Of a stretch of DNA of 64,000 nucleotides, positions 24,275-33,425 are shown piece after piece. The position numbers and the translations under genes are program-made. Source of the DNA: Actinomycetota bacterium (GTDB taxonomy: Bacteria; Actinomycetota; Thermoleophilia; Gaiellales; Gaiellaceae). The notes beneath the pieces are model-generated. The model was not told the DNA's origin. It did no database searches and was given only the letters and a program-made list of their open reading frames with translations. The DNA is taken from positions 1 to 64,000 of the forward strand of contig SIRU01000046.1 of assembly GCA_004366385.1 (NCBI GenBank). The letters are read 5' to 3'. The stretch's first letter is position 1, and the number at the start of each line of letters is the position of its first letter.

Positions 24275-24865
24275 CTATGGCGCCAGGCGCTCCCGCTCCC
24301 AGCCCGAGGGCGTGAGCCGGTACGCGATGCGGTCGTGGAGTCGGTCGTCTCGGTGCGTCCAGAACTCGAACGACGCCGGCGCGATCCGGTAGCCGCCCCA
24401 GAACACGGGAAGCGCGATCTCGCCGCCTCCGAAGCGGGCGGCCGCCTCGGCGTAGCGCCCCTCCAGCTCGTCCCGGCCGGCGAGCGCGCTCGACTGGGGC
24501 GAGGCCCAGGCTGCCAGCCGGCTCGCGCGCGGGCGCGTGGCCCAGTACGCCTCGGACTCCTCGCGCGCGACCTCCTCCACCGCCCCCTCGACGCGTACCT
24601 GGCGGCCGAGCTCCCACCAGTGGAGCACCGCCGCCGCCCACGGGCTCTCCGCGAGCTCGCAGCCCTTCCGCGACTCCCGGTTCGTGTAGAAGACGAGGCC
24701 GCGCTCGTCCAGGCCGCGGAGGAGGACGACGCGCGCCGACGGCCGGCCGTCAGGGGTCGCCGTGGCGACGACCATCGCGTCGGGCCGGGGAGCGGCCGCC
24801 GCGGCGTCGTCCAGCCACGCGCGCAGCTGGGCGACGGGATCGGGGTCGAGGTCGGCGAGATCCAT
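24275..24865 (-). CDS. pdxH: Pyridoxamine/pyridoxine 5'-phosphate oxidase
   Basis: PdxH (196 aa) makes pyridoxal 5'-phosphate with FMN and O2. It has DAMVVATATPDGRPSARVVLLRG (FMN site), FYTNRESRKGCEL, WWELGRQVRVEG, the FWGGYRIAP patch and the C-terminal DRIAYR / W..ERLAP end. ATG at 24865. It is divergent from a PLP-dependent aminotransferase, a sensible pairing. It converges with the DUF4015 gene, the two stops being 3 nt apart. Confidence 0.93.
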   Translation of the reverse strand: MDLADLDPDPVAQLRAWLDDAAAAAPRPDAMVVATATPDGRPSARVVLLRGLDERGLVFYTNRESRKGCELAESPWAAAVLHWWELGRQVRVEGAVEEVAREESEAYWATRPRASRLAAWASPQSSALAGRDELEGRYAEAAARFGGGEIALPVFWGGYRIAPASFEFWTHRDDRLHDRIAYRLTPSGWERERLAP

Positions 24866-24913
24866 CGCGCGGGAGGATGCCTGGAGCCGCGGCTCTCCGT
24901 ACGGGCTCCTGGC

Positions 24914-24919
24914 TAGGCT
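24914..24919 (+). promoter_or_regulatory. Probable -10 box (TAGGCT) of gabT
   Basis: TAGGCT, a 6-nt gap, then ATG at 24926, with no Shine-Dalgarno: leaderless geometry. Confidence 0.5.
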
Positions 24920-24925
24920 GCGGTC

Positions 24926-26281
24926 ATGGCGGCGACCCGGGCGATCGAGCTCCGGACGGAGATCCCGGGGCCTCGGTCGCGGGAGATCCTCGAGCGGGAG
25001 CGACGCGCGGTCGCGGCGCCGCTGATCGTGCACGTGCCGGTCGTGGCGGCCGAGGCGCGCGGGGCGACGATCACCGACGTCGACGGCAACACGTTCGTCG
25101 ACTTCGCCGGCGGCGTCGGCGTCATGAACGTCGGCCACGGCCACCCGGCGGTCGTGCAGGCGATCTTCGAGCAGGCCGAGCGCTTCGTGCACACGGACTT
25201 CACGGTCGTCCCGTACGAGCTCTACATCGAGCTCGCGGAGCGGCTCGGCGGGCTCGTCCCCATCAGCGGCGAGACGCGCGCCGCGTTCTTCAACGCGGGC
25301 ACCGAGGCGGTGGAGAACGCCGTCAAGCTCGCGCGCCTGCACACCGGGCGCCCGGGGGTTGTCGCCTTCGAGGGCGCGTTCCACGGGCGCACGCTGCTCT
25401 CCCTGACCATGACCTCGAAGGAGCACCCGTACAAGACGAGCCTCGGCCCGTTCGCGCCCGAGGTCTACCGGGCGCCCTACCCGAGCGCGTACCGCGGGCC
25501 CGAGGCGCGCGAGGCGCTGCACGCGCTCGAGCGCATCCTCGAGACGGAGGCCCCGGCCGAGCAGGTGGCGGCGATCGTCTTCGAGCCGCAGCTGGGCGAG
25601 GGCGGCTTCGTCCCGGCCTCGGCCGAGTTCGTGGAGGGCCTCCGCCGGATCTGCGACGAGCACGGGATCGTCCTCGTCGCCGACGAGGTGCAGACCGGCT
25701 TCGGCCGGACGGGACGGATGTTCGCGATGGAGCACTTCCCGGTTGAGGCCGACCTGGTCACGATCGCGAAGTCGATCGCGGGCGGGCTCCCCCTCTCCGG
25801 CGTCGTCGGGCGGGCGGAGATCATGGACGGCCCGCACGCGGGGGCGATCGGCGGCACCTTCATCGGCAACCCGGTGGCGCTCGCGGCGGCGATCGCCGTC
25901 CTCGACGTGTTCGAGGAGGAGCGGCTCGTCGAGCGCGCGGCCGCCGTCGGCGACGTGCTCCGGATGCGCATGCACGAGTGGCGCGAGCGCTGGCCGCAGG
26001 TCGGCGACGTGCGCGGCCTCGGCGCGATGCTCGCGATCGAGCTCGTCCACGACCCCGGCGACAAGACGCCCGCTCCCGAGCTCGCCGACGCCGTGCTCGA
26101 GGAGGCGCTCGGGCGGGGATTGATCCTGCTGAAGGCGGGCACGCTCGGGAACTGCGTCCGCGTCCTCTGCCCGCTGACCATCTCCGACGGCGAGCTGGGG
26201 GAAGGGCTCGACGCCTGGGAGGCCGCGCTCGTGGCGGTTCTGGGCGAGGGCGAGGCGAGCCTCGCCCCTACAAGTCAGTAG
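24926..26281 (+). CDS. gabT: 4-aminobutyrate (class III) aminotransferase
   Basis: This 451-residue PLP enzyme has the class III pattern: DVDGNTFVDFAGGVGVMNVGH, FNAGTEAVENAVKLAR, GAFHGRTLLSLTMTSK, VFEPQLGEGGF, ADEVQTGFGRTG, and the PLP Lys in TIAKSIAGG. Its overall shape matches GabT/4-aminobutyrate aminotransferase, which would feed polyamine- or GABA-derived nitrogen into central metabolism. Other omega-amino acid substrates cannot be excluded. Its last 7 nt overlap the convergent ddl gene. Confidence 0.85.
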   Translation: MAATRAIELRTEIPGPRSREILERERRAVAAPLIVHVPVVAAEARGATITDVDGNTFVDFAGGVGVMNVGHGHPAVVQAIFEQAERFVHTDFTVVPYELYIELAERLGGLVPISGETRAAFFNAGTEAVENAVKLARLHTGRPGVVAFEGAFHGRTLLSLTMTSKEHPYKTSLGPFAPEVYRAPYPSAYRGPEAREALHALERILETEAPAEQVAAIVFEPQLGEGGFVPASAEFVEGLRRICDEHGIVLVADEVQTGFGRTGRMFAMEHFPVEADLVTIAKSIAGGLPLSGVVGRAEIMDGPHAGAIGGTFIGNPVALAAAIAVLDVFEEERLVERAAAVGDVLRMRMHEWRERWPQVGDVRGLGAMLAIELVHDPGDKTPAPELADAVLEEALGRGLILLKAGTLGNCVRVLCPLTISDGELGEGLDAWEAALVAVLGEGEASLAPTSQ

Positions 26282-27294
26282 AGCAGCGTCGACTTCCGCT
26301 CGTGCCGCTCGAGCGCCAGCTCGACGAGGCGGTCGAGAAGCTCCGCGTACGTGATCCCCGAGGCCTCGAAGAGCTTCGCGTACACGCTCGTCGCGGTGAA
26401 GCCGGGGATCGTGTTGATCTCGTTGACGACCACCTCTCCGTCCTTCAGCACGAAGAGGTCGACGCGGGCCATGCCCTCGCACTCGGTGGCGACGAACGAC
26501 TCGACGGCGAGCGAGCGCACCCGCTCGCGGGCCTCAGGCGGGACGCGGGCGGGGATCACGAGCTCCATCCCGCCCTCGTCGTACTTCGCCGAGTAGTCGT
26601 ACCACTCGGCGTGTGCGACGATCTCGCCGACCTCGGACGCGATCGGGTCCCGGTTCCCGAGCACGCCGCACTCGACCTCGACCCCGTCGAGGAGCTCCTC
26701 GACCAGCACCTTGTCGTCGTGGCGGCGCGCGAGCTCGACGGCGGCGACGAGCTCGTCCTCGTTGTGCGCCTTCGTGATCCCGACCGAGGAACCGAGCCGC
26801 GCGGGCTTCACGAAGACGGGGTACGCGAACGGGTGCTCGGGCGCGTCGCCGTCGCGGAGCGTGACGTTGCGGGCCACCGGGATCCCTCGGTCGCGGAGGA
26901 CGGCCTTGAACAGGTCCTTGTCCATGCACAGTGCCGAGGCTGCGACGCCCGCTCCGACGTACGGGACGCCGGCGAGCTCGAGGAGCCCCTGCACCGTCCC
27001 GTCCTCGCCGAAGGGTCCGTGCAGGATCGGCAGCACGACGTCGACCTGCTCGAGCGCCTTGGCGGGCGCGGAGTCCGCCAGGACGGGAAGCGTCTCCGCG
27101 GTGGGCCTGGGCGCGGCGAGCGCGCCTGTGCTCGGCGCGGCCAGCCAGCGGCCGCTCCGCTCGATCTCGATCGTCGTCGTCTCGTAGCGCTCGGGATCGA
27201 GCGCGTCGACCACGGAGCGCGCCGAGGCAACCGAGATCTCGTGCTCGCTCGAACGGCCCCCGGCGATCACCGCGACGCGTAGGCGCCGGGTCAC
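26275..27294 (-). CDS. ddl: D-alanine--D-alanine ligase
   Basis: Ddl (339 aa) joins two D-Ala for peptidoglycan using ATP. It has the ATP-grasp features: VIAGGRSSEHEISVASA at the start, the ILHGPFGEDGTVQGLLELAGVPYVG region, FVKPARLGSSVGITKA, VECGVLGN, and the metal site VVVNEINTIPGFT. GTG at 27294 overlaps the pknB stop by 4 nt, so a cell-wall synthesis enzyme is attached to the kinase/division operon. Confidence 0.94.
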   Translation of the reverse strand: MTRRLRVAVIAGGRSSEHEISVASARSVVDALDPERYETTTIEIERSGRWLAAPSTGALAAPRPTAETLPVLADSAPAKALEQVDVVLPILHGPFGEDGTVQGLLELAGVPYVGAGVAASALCMDKDLFKAVLRDRGIPVARNVTLRDGDAPEHPFAYPVFVKPARLGSSVGITKAHNEDELVAAVELARRHDDKVLVEELLDGVEVECGVLGNRDPIASEVGEIVAHAEWYDYSAKYDEGGMELVIPARVPPEARERVRSLAVESFVATECEGMARVDLFVLKDGEVVVNEINTIPGFTATSVYAKLFEASGITYAELLDRLVELALERHERKSTLLY

Positions 27295-29195
27295 GGCGAG
27301 GTCGTGGTCGGCTCCGTGAAGCGGCCGACGTACAGCGTGACGAGCGAGCCCGGCGCGGCCTGGGTCGAGCCGGGCGGGTCCTGCGAGACGACGATGCCGT
27401 CGAGGTCGGGGTCGTCCGTGGCCTCCCGCACCACTCGTACGCGGAACCCGTTGTTCTCCAGGGTCGCGCGGGCGACGCTCTCGTCCTGGAAGGTGACGTC
27501 CGGCACGTTCTGGGTCGTCGGCCCGCGGGAGACCGAGAGCCTCACCGTCGTCCCTCTCGTGCTGGACGAGCCGCCGGCCGGCTCCTGGTCGACGACGACG
27601 CCGGCGGCGAGCGTGGAGTCCACGTTCGTGCGCGAGACGCCGAAGCCCGCGCTCTGGAGCTCGGAGGCCGCCTGGTCGTAGGGGAGCCCGACGACGTTCG
27701 GGACGACGACGGGGCGCGGTCCCGTCGACACGTTGATCCGGACCCTCGTGCCCTCCACGACGAGCGTGCCCGGCTTGATCGACTGCGCGGTGACGACCCC
27801 GGCCTCCTTGTCCGAGCTCACCTCGTTGACCTGCGCGTCGAGGCCCGCATCGGTGAGCTCGGCCACGGCGCTGTCGCGCGTCTGGCCGACGACGCTCGGC
27901 ACCTCCACCTCCGGTTTGCCGGAGGAGACGTCGATGAGAACCTGCGTGCCAGCCTCGACGCGGGTGCCCTCCGTCGGGTTCTGCGCGAAGACGACGCCTT
28001 CCTCGACGTCGGAGTTCGCGACCTGGCGCACGCGCGGGACAAGGCCCTCGTCGTTGATCAGACCGACGGCCTGCGCCTGCGGGAGCCCCACGACGAACGG
28101 CACGGCCACGGGCTTCGTGTCGCGGAACAGGTCCGAGATCGGGCCCCAGAGCAGGAAGCCGGCCAGGACGACCGCGAGGGCGACGCCGGCCCCGACGAGC
28201 CACGGCCAGACCGGCCGCTTCCGCTTCCGCGTCGGGTCGAAGTCCGGCGGGATGTCTCCGCCCGTCCGTGGCCGGCGCGCGACCTGGGTCGCGGCCGTGG
28301 TGTCGACTACGCCGCCGCCGAGCACCATCGTCGCCGCCTCGGTCGTCTCGACGGGGACGTGGCCGCCGTGCGCGACCGCCTCGAGGTCGGAGTCCATCGA
28401 CGCGGCGGACTGGTAGCGGTCCTTGGGCTCCTTGGCGAGCGCGCGCAGGACGACGTGGTCGAGGTCCTCCGGGACTTCGGGCCGGAGGTCGGAAGGAGCG
28501 CGCGGAGGCTCCGCGATGTGCTTCATCGCGATCTCGACCGGCGTCTCGCCGTTGAACGGGACCCGCGCGGTGAGGAGCTCGAAGAGGACGATGCCCGTCG
28601 AGTACAGGTCGGAGGTCTGGTCGACCGGGGCCCCGCGCGCCTGCTCGGGCGAGAGGTACTGGGCGGTGCCGATGATCGCGCCCTCCTCGGTCATCTGGCT
28701 GGCCCCGGCGCGGGCGATGCCGAAGTCGGTGACCTTGACGACCCCCTCCGGGTCGACGATCACGTTGTGCGGCTTGATGTCGCGGTGCACGACACCGTTG
28801 CGGTGCGCGTAGCGCAGGCCGGAGAGGATCTGGCGCGTGTACGCGATCGCGACGGGGATCGGGCACGGGCCGCGGCTGCGGATCAGCTCCTTCAGCGTCC
28901 GTCCCTCGACGTACTCCATGACGATGAAGTACGAGCCGTCGGTCTCGCCGCGGTCGAAGATGGAGACGATGTTCGGGTGCGAGAGGCCGGCCGCGTGCGT
29001 CGCCTCCCGGCGGAAGCGCTCGACGAACTGCTCGTCGTTCTGGTACCGGTTGTGCAGGATCTTCACGGCGACGCGGCGGCCCAGCTCCTGGTCCTCGGCG
29101 AGGTACACGTCGGCCATGCCGCCGCCTCCGAGCTTGCGTGTGACCCGGTAGCGGCCGGCGAAGAGGCTGCCGGTGAGGGTGTCTTGCGTCGCCAT
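27291..29195 (-). CDS. pknB: Serine/threonine protein kinase with four PASTA domains
   Basis: This 634-residue receptor kinase has kinase elements in order: GGGGMADVYLA loop, VAVKIL Lys, HRDIKPHN catalytic loop, DFGIAR and a GTAQYLSPEQA activation segment. A single helix follows (about residues 330-350: WLVGAGVALAVVLAGFLLW) and then four extracellular PASTA repeats beginning VPFVVG, VPSVVG, VPNVVG and VPDVTF. PASTA domains bind peptidoglycan fragments, so it links wall state to phosphorylation. The partner phosphatase is encoded in the same operon. It begins 12 nt after pbpA. Confidence 0.95.
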   Translation of the reverse strand: MATQDTLTGSLFAGRYRVTRKLGGGGMADVYLAEDQELGRRVAVKILHNRYQNDEQFVERFRREATHAAGLSHPNIVSIFDRGETDGSYFIVMEYVEGRTLKELIRSRGPCPIPVAIAYTRQILSGLRYAHRNGVVHRDIKPHNVIVDPEGVVKVTDFGIARAGASQMTEEGAIIGTAQYLSPEQARGAPVDQTSDLYSTGIVLFELLTARVPFNGETPVEIAMKHIAEPPRAPSDLRPEVPEDLDHVVLRALAKEPKDRYQSAASMDSDLEAVAHGGHVPVETTEAATMVLGGGVVDTTAATQVARRPRTGGDIPPDFDPTRKRKRPVWPWLVGAGVALAVVLAGFLLWGPISDLFRDTKPVAVPFVVGLPQAQAVGLINDEGLVPRVRQVANSDVEEGVVFAQNPTEGTRVEAGTQVLIDVSSGKPEVEVPSVVGQTRDSAVAELTDAGLDAQVNEVSSDKEAGVVTAQSIKPGTLVVEGTRVRINVSTGPRPVVVPNVVGLPYDQAASELQSAGFGVSRTNVDSTLAAGVVVDQEPAGGSSSTRGTTVRLSVSRGPTTQNVPDVTFQDESVARATLENNGFRVRVVREATDDPDLDGIVVSQDPPGSTQAAPGSLVTLYVGRFTEPTTTSP

Positions 29196-29207
29196 GCGTC
29201 CTAGAGG

Positions 29208-30695
29208 TTAGGGATTTCCTCTTTGAGACAGGATTGCCTGCATGACGGCGCGTGCGATGGGGGCCGCCGTCGCGCCGCCGGTGCCTGCCTGGTTCTCGAG
29301 CACGACCGCGATCGCGAGCTCCGCGGGCGAGCTCTCGTCGCGCGAGGCGAAGGCGATGAACCACGTCGTGTTCGAGCCGGCGACGCCGGTCTCGCCGGTC
29401 CCCGTCTTCCCGCCCACCGACCAGCCGGGGATCTGGGCCGCGGTGCCCGTGCCGCGGGAGACGGCGAGCCGCATCATGCGCGCCACGGCGTCCGCCGTCG
29501 GGCGGCTCACGGCCTGGCGGATCAGGCGCGGCCGCTGCCGGAGGACGACGTCCCCGCGGGGCGACACGATGCGGGCGACGGCCTGCGGCTCGAACAGCCG
29601 GCCGCCGTTCCCGATCGCCCCCGCGACCATGGCCATCTGGAGCGGCGTCACGAGCATCCGCTCCTGCCCGAAGGCCATTCGCCCCGCGTCGACGTCGGGG
29701 TTCTCCTCCGGGTAGTAGAGGCGCCCGTCGTCGTACAGGCCGCTCGGGCGCCGCTCGTCGGCCGGTGTCTCGAGCGGCGGCCGCTCGTAGAAGCCGAAGC
29801 GCCTCGCCGTGTCGAGGATCCGCTTCGCCCGCAGCGACTTGCCGATGTTGCAGAAGACCGAGTTGACGGAGTGGACGAGCGCGGTCTCGAGGTCGATGCG
29901 CCCGAACGGCCGGCTCGTGTCGAAGTTGTTCACGCGCCTGCCGTAGACCAGGCAGTAGCCGGGGTCGGTGAACTGGGAGCGCGGCGTGAACCGCCGCGAC
30001 TCGAGCGCCGCCGCGGCGGTGATCACCTTGAAGGTCGACCCGGGGACGAAGAGCCCCGCGCTGCCGCGGTTGAGGAGCGGCGACGGGTTGCGGCAGCGGG
30101 CGGTGATGTTCGAGATCTGGTCGAAGCGGTCCTCGACGAGGTTCGGGTCGAAGCTCGGCGACGACGCCAGGACGCGCACCTTCCCAGTCCGCGGGTCGAG
30201 TGCGACGACCGCGCCGCACTGGTCGCCGAGCTGCTGCATCGCGACCCGCTGCGCCTCCAGGTCGAGCGTCGTCACCACGTGGTTGCCCTTGATCGGCTTC
30301 CCGCGGAGCTCGTCGAGGGCGCTGTCCACGAGCGTCGAGAGGTTCGCCCGTGACGCCGTCAGGTAGTCGTTCAGCGAGCGCTCGAGCCCCGTGCGCGACT
30401 TCCCCACGGTGCTGTAGCCGACGAGGTGAGCGGTGAGCTTGCCCTGCGGGTAGGCGCGGAAGTAGAGGGTCTTGCCGCCGACCTCGCGCGGCCTGTTGCG
30501 GGCCAGCCGTGCGCGCGGCTGCGCCGTGAGGATCAGGCCGCGGTCGACGGCGAACTCCGCGACGCGCTTGATCGCGTTGTCCTGCCGATCGGCGAGCCCG
30601 GCCGCGGCCCACGTCTGCCAGTAGGTCGTCATCACGACGAGGGCGCCGACGAGCGCGAGCGCGACGTACGTGAGCCGGACGATCTGCCTGTTCAC
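29208..30695 (-). CDS. pbpA: Penicillin-binding protein 2 (transpeptidase, PbpA type)
   Basis: This 495-residue class B PBP has one N-terminal helix (about residues 7-28), a non-catalytic domain and a transpeptidase domain. The catalytic motifs are SxxK in PGSTFKVI, SxN in VHSVNSVF and KTG in GGKTGTGE. In actinobacteria PbpA works with the SEDS protein encoded just upstream to make septal or polar peptidoglycan. GTG at 30695 overlaps the ftsW/rodA stop (GTGA). Confidence 0.93.
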   Translation of the reverse strand: MNRQIVRLTYVALALVGALVVMTTYWQTWAAAGLADRQDNAIKRVAEFAVDRGLILTAQPRARLARNRPREVGGKTLYFRAYPQGKLTAHLVGYSTVGKSRTGLERSLNDYLTASRANLSTLVDSALDELRGKPIKGNHVVTTLDLEAQRVAMQQLGDQCGAVVALDPRTGKVRVLASSPSFDPNLVEDRFDQISNITARCRNPSPLLNRGSAGLFVPGSTFKVITAAAALESRRFTPRSQFTDPGYCLVYGRRVNNFDTSRPFGRIDLETALVHSVNSVFCNIGKSLRAKRILDTARRFGFYERPPLETPADERRPSGLYDDGRLYYPEENPDVDAGRMAFGQERMLVTPLQMAMVAGAIGNGGRLFEPQAVARIVSPRGDVVLRQRPRLIRQAVSRPTADAVARMMRLAVSRGTGTAAQIPGWSVGGKTGTGETGVAGSNTTWFIAFASRDESSPAELAIAVVLENQAGTGGATAAPIARAVMQAILSQRGNP

Positions 30696-31996
30696 GTGCG
30701 GCTCAGGGCGTTCGCCCGGTTGGAGACGAGGAGGAGCAGCGCCAGGAGGACGAAGTTCGCGACGATGCTCGTGCCGCCGTAGGAGACGAACGGGAGCGTG
30801 ATCCCCGTCAGCGGCACGATCCGGAGGACGCCGCCCACGATCACGAACGTCTGGAGCGCGAACCCGAACGTGAGCCCGGCGGCGAGCAGCTTGGAGAAGC
30901 CGTCCTGTGCGTGGAGCGCGATGCGCATCCCGCGCGCGACGAAGACCATGAAGACGAGCACGAGGGCGGCGGCGCCGACGAGCCCGAGCTCCTGCGCGAT
31001 CGCCGAGTAGATGAAGTCGGTGCGGAGTGCGGGGATGAGCTCGGCGCCGTCCGGCGCGCGGAAGATGCCCTCGCCGAGCCCCGTGCCGCCGAAGCCGCCG
31101 TTCCCGATCGAGTACAGGCTCTTCACGAGCTGGTACGAGTCGCAGTCCTGGCGGAGCAGCAGCTCGCCGGTCTGGGAGCAGTAGACGGGCTCGTCCGTCC
31201 ACGGTGCGAGCCAGATCGTCACCCGCTGGTTGACGCGGTCGATCGCCGTGTACAGGAACGTCGCGCCGCCGACGAAGAGCGCGAGCCCGGCCGCGACGAA
31301 CAGCGCCCGCCCGGTCGCGACGTAGAGCATCGCCAGGAAGATCCCGAAGTTGAGGAGCGCGCTCCCGAGGTCGTTCGTCTGGACGATGACGAGCATCGCC
31401 GCGCCCCAGATTGCGAGCAGCGGGCCGAAGTCCTTGATCCGCCCCTGCGCGATGACCTCGCGCTTCTCGCGCAGGTAGCCGGCGAGGAAGACGACGAGGC
31501 AGATCTTCGCGAGCTCGCCCGGCTGGAACTGGACGACGCCGAGGTCGACCCACAGCCGGACTCCCTCGACGCTCCGGCCGATCACGGGCGCGGAGGGGAG
31601 CAGGAGGAGCACGACGGCCGCGACGCCGAACAGGTAGCGGTACGACTCGAGGACGCGGTAGTCGTGGCGGAGGACGACGAGGACGGCGCAGAGCCCGGCG
31701 ACGCCGATGAGCACCCACAGCGCCTGCCGCCCGCCCGAGGGGTCGAGGCGGTAGTTCATCGTCAGCCCGAACGCGGTGAGGACGGCCGCGAGCGGGAGCA
31801 GCGCGCCGTCGGCGTACGGCGCCGTCCTCCGCACGACGACGTGCGCGGCGAGGTAGAGCGCCAGGAACAGCCCGCCGTAGGTGAGCGCGCTCGGCGAGAG
31901 CTCGGCGTCGCGCGCGAGCGTGACCGTCGCGAGCGCGGTTCCCGCGATCAGGCCGGCGAGCACCAGCCCCACGAGCTCACGGGTGCGCGCCGTCAC
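30692..31996 (-). CDS. SEDS-family peptidoglycan polymerase (FtsW/RodA)
   Basis: This 434-residue membrane protein with about ten to twelve helices has the SEDS marks: GVRLWVDLGVVQFQPGELAKI, the large outer loop with YQLVKSLYSIGNGGFGGTGLG, FIYSAIAQELGLVGA and the closing TGITLPFVSYGGTSI. SEDS proteins polymerise glycan strands from lipid II together with a class B PBP, here PbpA encoded next. FtsW and RodA cannot be told apart by eye; the operon position matches the actinobacterial RodA/FtsW linked to pknB. Confidence 0.93.
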   Translation of the reverse strand: MTARTRELVGLVLAGLIAGTALATVTLARDAELSPSALTYGGLFLALYLAAHVVVRRTAPYADGALLPLAAVLTAFGLTMNYRLDPSGGRQALWVLIGVAGLCAVLVVLRHDYRVLESYRYLFGVAAVVLLLLPSAPVIGRSVEGVRLWVDLGVVQFQPGELAKICLVVFLAGYLREKREVIAQGRIKDFGPLLAIWGAAMLVIVQTNDLGSALLNFGIFLAMLYVATGRALFVAAGLALFVGGATFLYTAIDRVNQRVTIWLAPWTDEPVYCSQTGELLLRQDCDSYQLVKSLYSIGNGGFGGTGLGEGIFRAPDGAELIPALRTDFIYSAIAQELGLVGAAALVLVFMVFVARGMRIALHAQDGFSKLLAAGLTFGFALQTFVIVGGVLRIVPLTGITLPFVSYGGTSIVANFVLLALLLLVSNRANALSRT

Positions 31997-32934
31997 TGCG
32001 TGGTGGCGAGGTAGAGGGCGAGGAGCCCGAGCACGAGGACACCGGCGATCAGGGCCAGCGCGGCGATGCGGCCGCCCGGCCCAGCGCCGTGGCGGCGGAG
32101 CGACGCGGACGACTCCTCCGTCGCGGAGCTCCCGTCCGGATCCCCGTTCCGCTCCGGGTCGACGGCCTCGGCGGCGGGCGCAGGGAGGGGGGTGGAGACG
32201 GCCTCTGCCCCGTCGACAGCGGCGAGCAGCTCGAAGAGCACGACGGTGACGTTGTCCTCGCCGCCGTGCTCGTTCGCGGCGGCGACCAGCGCGTCCGCCG
32301 CGCGAGCCGGATCGCGCCCGGCCCGCTCGATCGCCTCGTGCATCTCGTCCTCGCCGACCATCGTCGGGAGCCCGTCGGAGCAGAGGAGGAAGAGGTCGCC
32401 CGGCTCCGCCTGTACGGTGAAGGCGTCCACCTCGACCGACGGCTCGGTGCCGAGCGCGCGCGTGATCGCCGAGCGCTGCGGGTGGCGCTCCGCCTCCTCC
32501 GGCGTCAGGACGCCGCTCTGGACGAGCTCGGCGACCAGGGAGTGATCCGTGGTCAGCTGCTCGAGACGGCCGCCGCGCAGGAGGTACGCGCGCGAGTCGC
32601 CGACGTGGCCGATGCCGACGGCTCCGGTGTCCGCGTCCACGAGCGCGGCCGTGACCGTGGTCCCCATGCCGGCGGTCTGCGGGTCGGCGAGCGAGCGCTC
32701 CCAGATGCGCCGGTTCGCCTCGGTGATGAGTGCGACCACTCCCTCCTCGCCCTGAGCCTCGCTCCCGGCCTCCCCGAGCGCGGTCGCGGCGAGACCGGCC
32801 GCGATCTCGCCTGCGCGCGCTCCGCCCATGCCGTCGGCGACGGCGAAGAGCGGCGGCTCGCAGATGAACGCGTCCTCGTTCCGCAGCCTTCGCCGGCCCG
32901 GGTCGGTGAGGCCCGCTGCACGCCCGATTCTCAC
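31993..32934 (-). CDS. PP2C-type Ser/Thr protein phosphatase (PstP-like)
   Basis: This 313-residue phosphatase has the metal-binding PP2C motifs: LRNEDAF, VADGMGG, GTTVTAAL, HVGDSRAYLLR, SDGL and GGEDNVTVVL. A Pro/Ala/Glu-rich linker follows and then one C-terminal helix (LALIAGVLVLGLLALYL), so the enzyme is membrane-anchored facing the cytoplasm. It reverses phosphorylation by the PknB-type kinases encoded nearby. GTG at 32934 overlaps fhaB. Confidence 0.93.
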   Translation of the reverse strand: MRIGRAAGLTDPGRRRLRNEDAFICEPPLFAVADGMGGARAGEIAAGLAATALGEAGSEAQGEEGVVALITEANRRIWERSLADPQTAGMGTTVTAALVDADTGAVGIGHVGDSRAYLLRGGRLEQLTTDHSLVAELVQSGVLTPEEAERHPQRSAITRALGTEPSVEVDAFTVQAEPGDLFLLCSDGLPTMVGEDEMHEAIERAGRDPARAADALVAAANEHGGEDNVTVVLFELLAAVDGAEAVSTPLPAPAAEAVDPERNGDPDGSSATEESSASLRRHGAGPGGRIAALALIAGVLVLGLLALYLATTQ

Positions 32935-33425
32935 GGCTCGAAGACCAGCTCCGTCTGGCCGATGCGGAGGACGTCGCCGGGCTCGAGCCGTTCCGCGGAG
33001 ATCCGCCCGCCGTTGACGAACGTGCCGTTCGTCGAGCCCAGGTCCTCCACCCAGATGCCGTCGGTGCGGGAGTCGATGCGTGCATGCCGCCCCGAGGCGA
33101 ACTCGTCCGCGTCGAGCGGGACTCCGTTGCCCGCCTCCCGGCCGACGACGGCCGGCGTCGTGAGCTCGAGTGCGCGTCCTGTGTCGAGGGCCGGGCTCTC
33201 GAGCACGACGAAGCGCGCGACGGCGGGGGTGTGCTCGACGATGCCGTGCTCCGCGCGTAGCGCGGCCGCCTCCTTGGCCCCGAGGATGATGCTCTCCTGC
33301 GGGGCTTCGGACATGTCGCGCGTCGCCGAGCGGACGATGTAGACGATGAACAGGTACAGCAGCACCAGGAAGCCGATCTTGAGGGCGAGGAGCGCCTCCT
33401 CGGTCGCGAGGGCGAGCACGTTCAC
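32931..33425 (-). CDS. fhaB: FHA-domain protein FhaB, membrane anchored
   Basis: This 164-residue protein has an N-terminal helix (about residues 13-33), a linker, and an FHA domain with VVGREAGNGVPLD, SGRHARI, DLGSTNGTFVNG and LRIGQTELVF. The phosphothreonine-binding residues (GRE, SGRH, STNGT) are intact. FhaB-type proteins bind phosphorylated partners of PknB-like kinases and help organise septal wall synthesis. It overlaps fhaA and the phosphatase gene by 4 nt. Confidence 0.92.
   Translation of the reverse strand: MNVLALATEEALLALKIGFLVLLYLFIVYIVRSATRDMSEAPQESIILGAKEAAALRAEHGIVEHTPAVARFVVLESPALDTGRALELTTPAVVGREAGNGVPLDADEFASGRHARIDSRTDGIWVEDLGSTNGTFVNGGRISAERLEPGDVLRIGQTELVFEP

Noticed and set aside
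26275-30612. A 1445-codon open frame on the minus strand
   Set aside because: Only its 3' third (ddl, from GTG 27294) is real. The rest is antisense-free but out of frame with pknB and pbpA, which have full domain content; the long frame is a GC-bias artefact.
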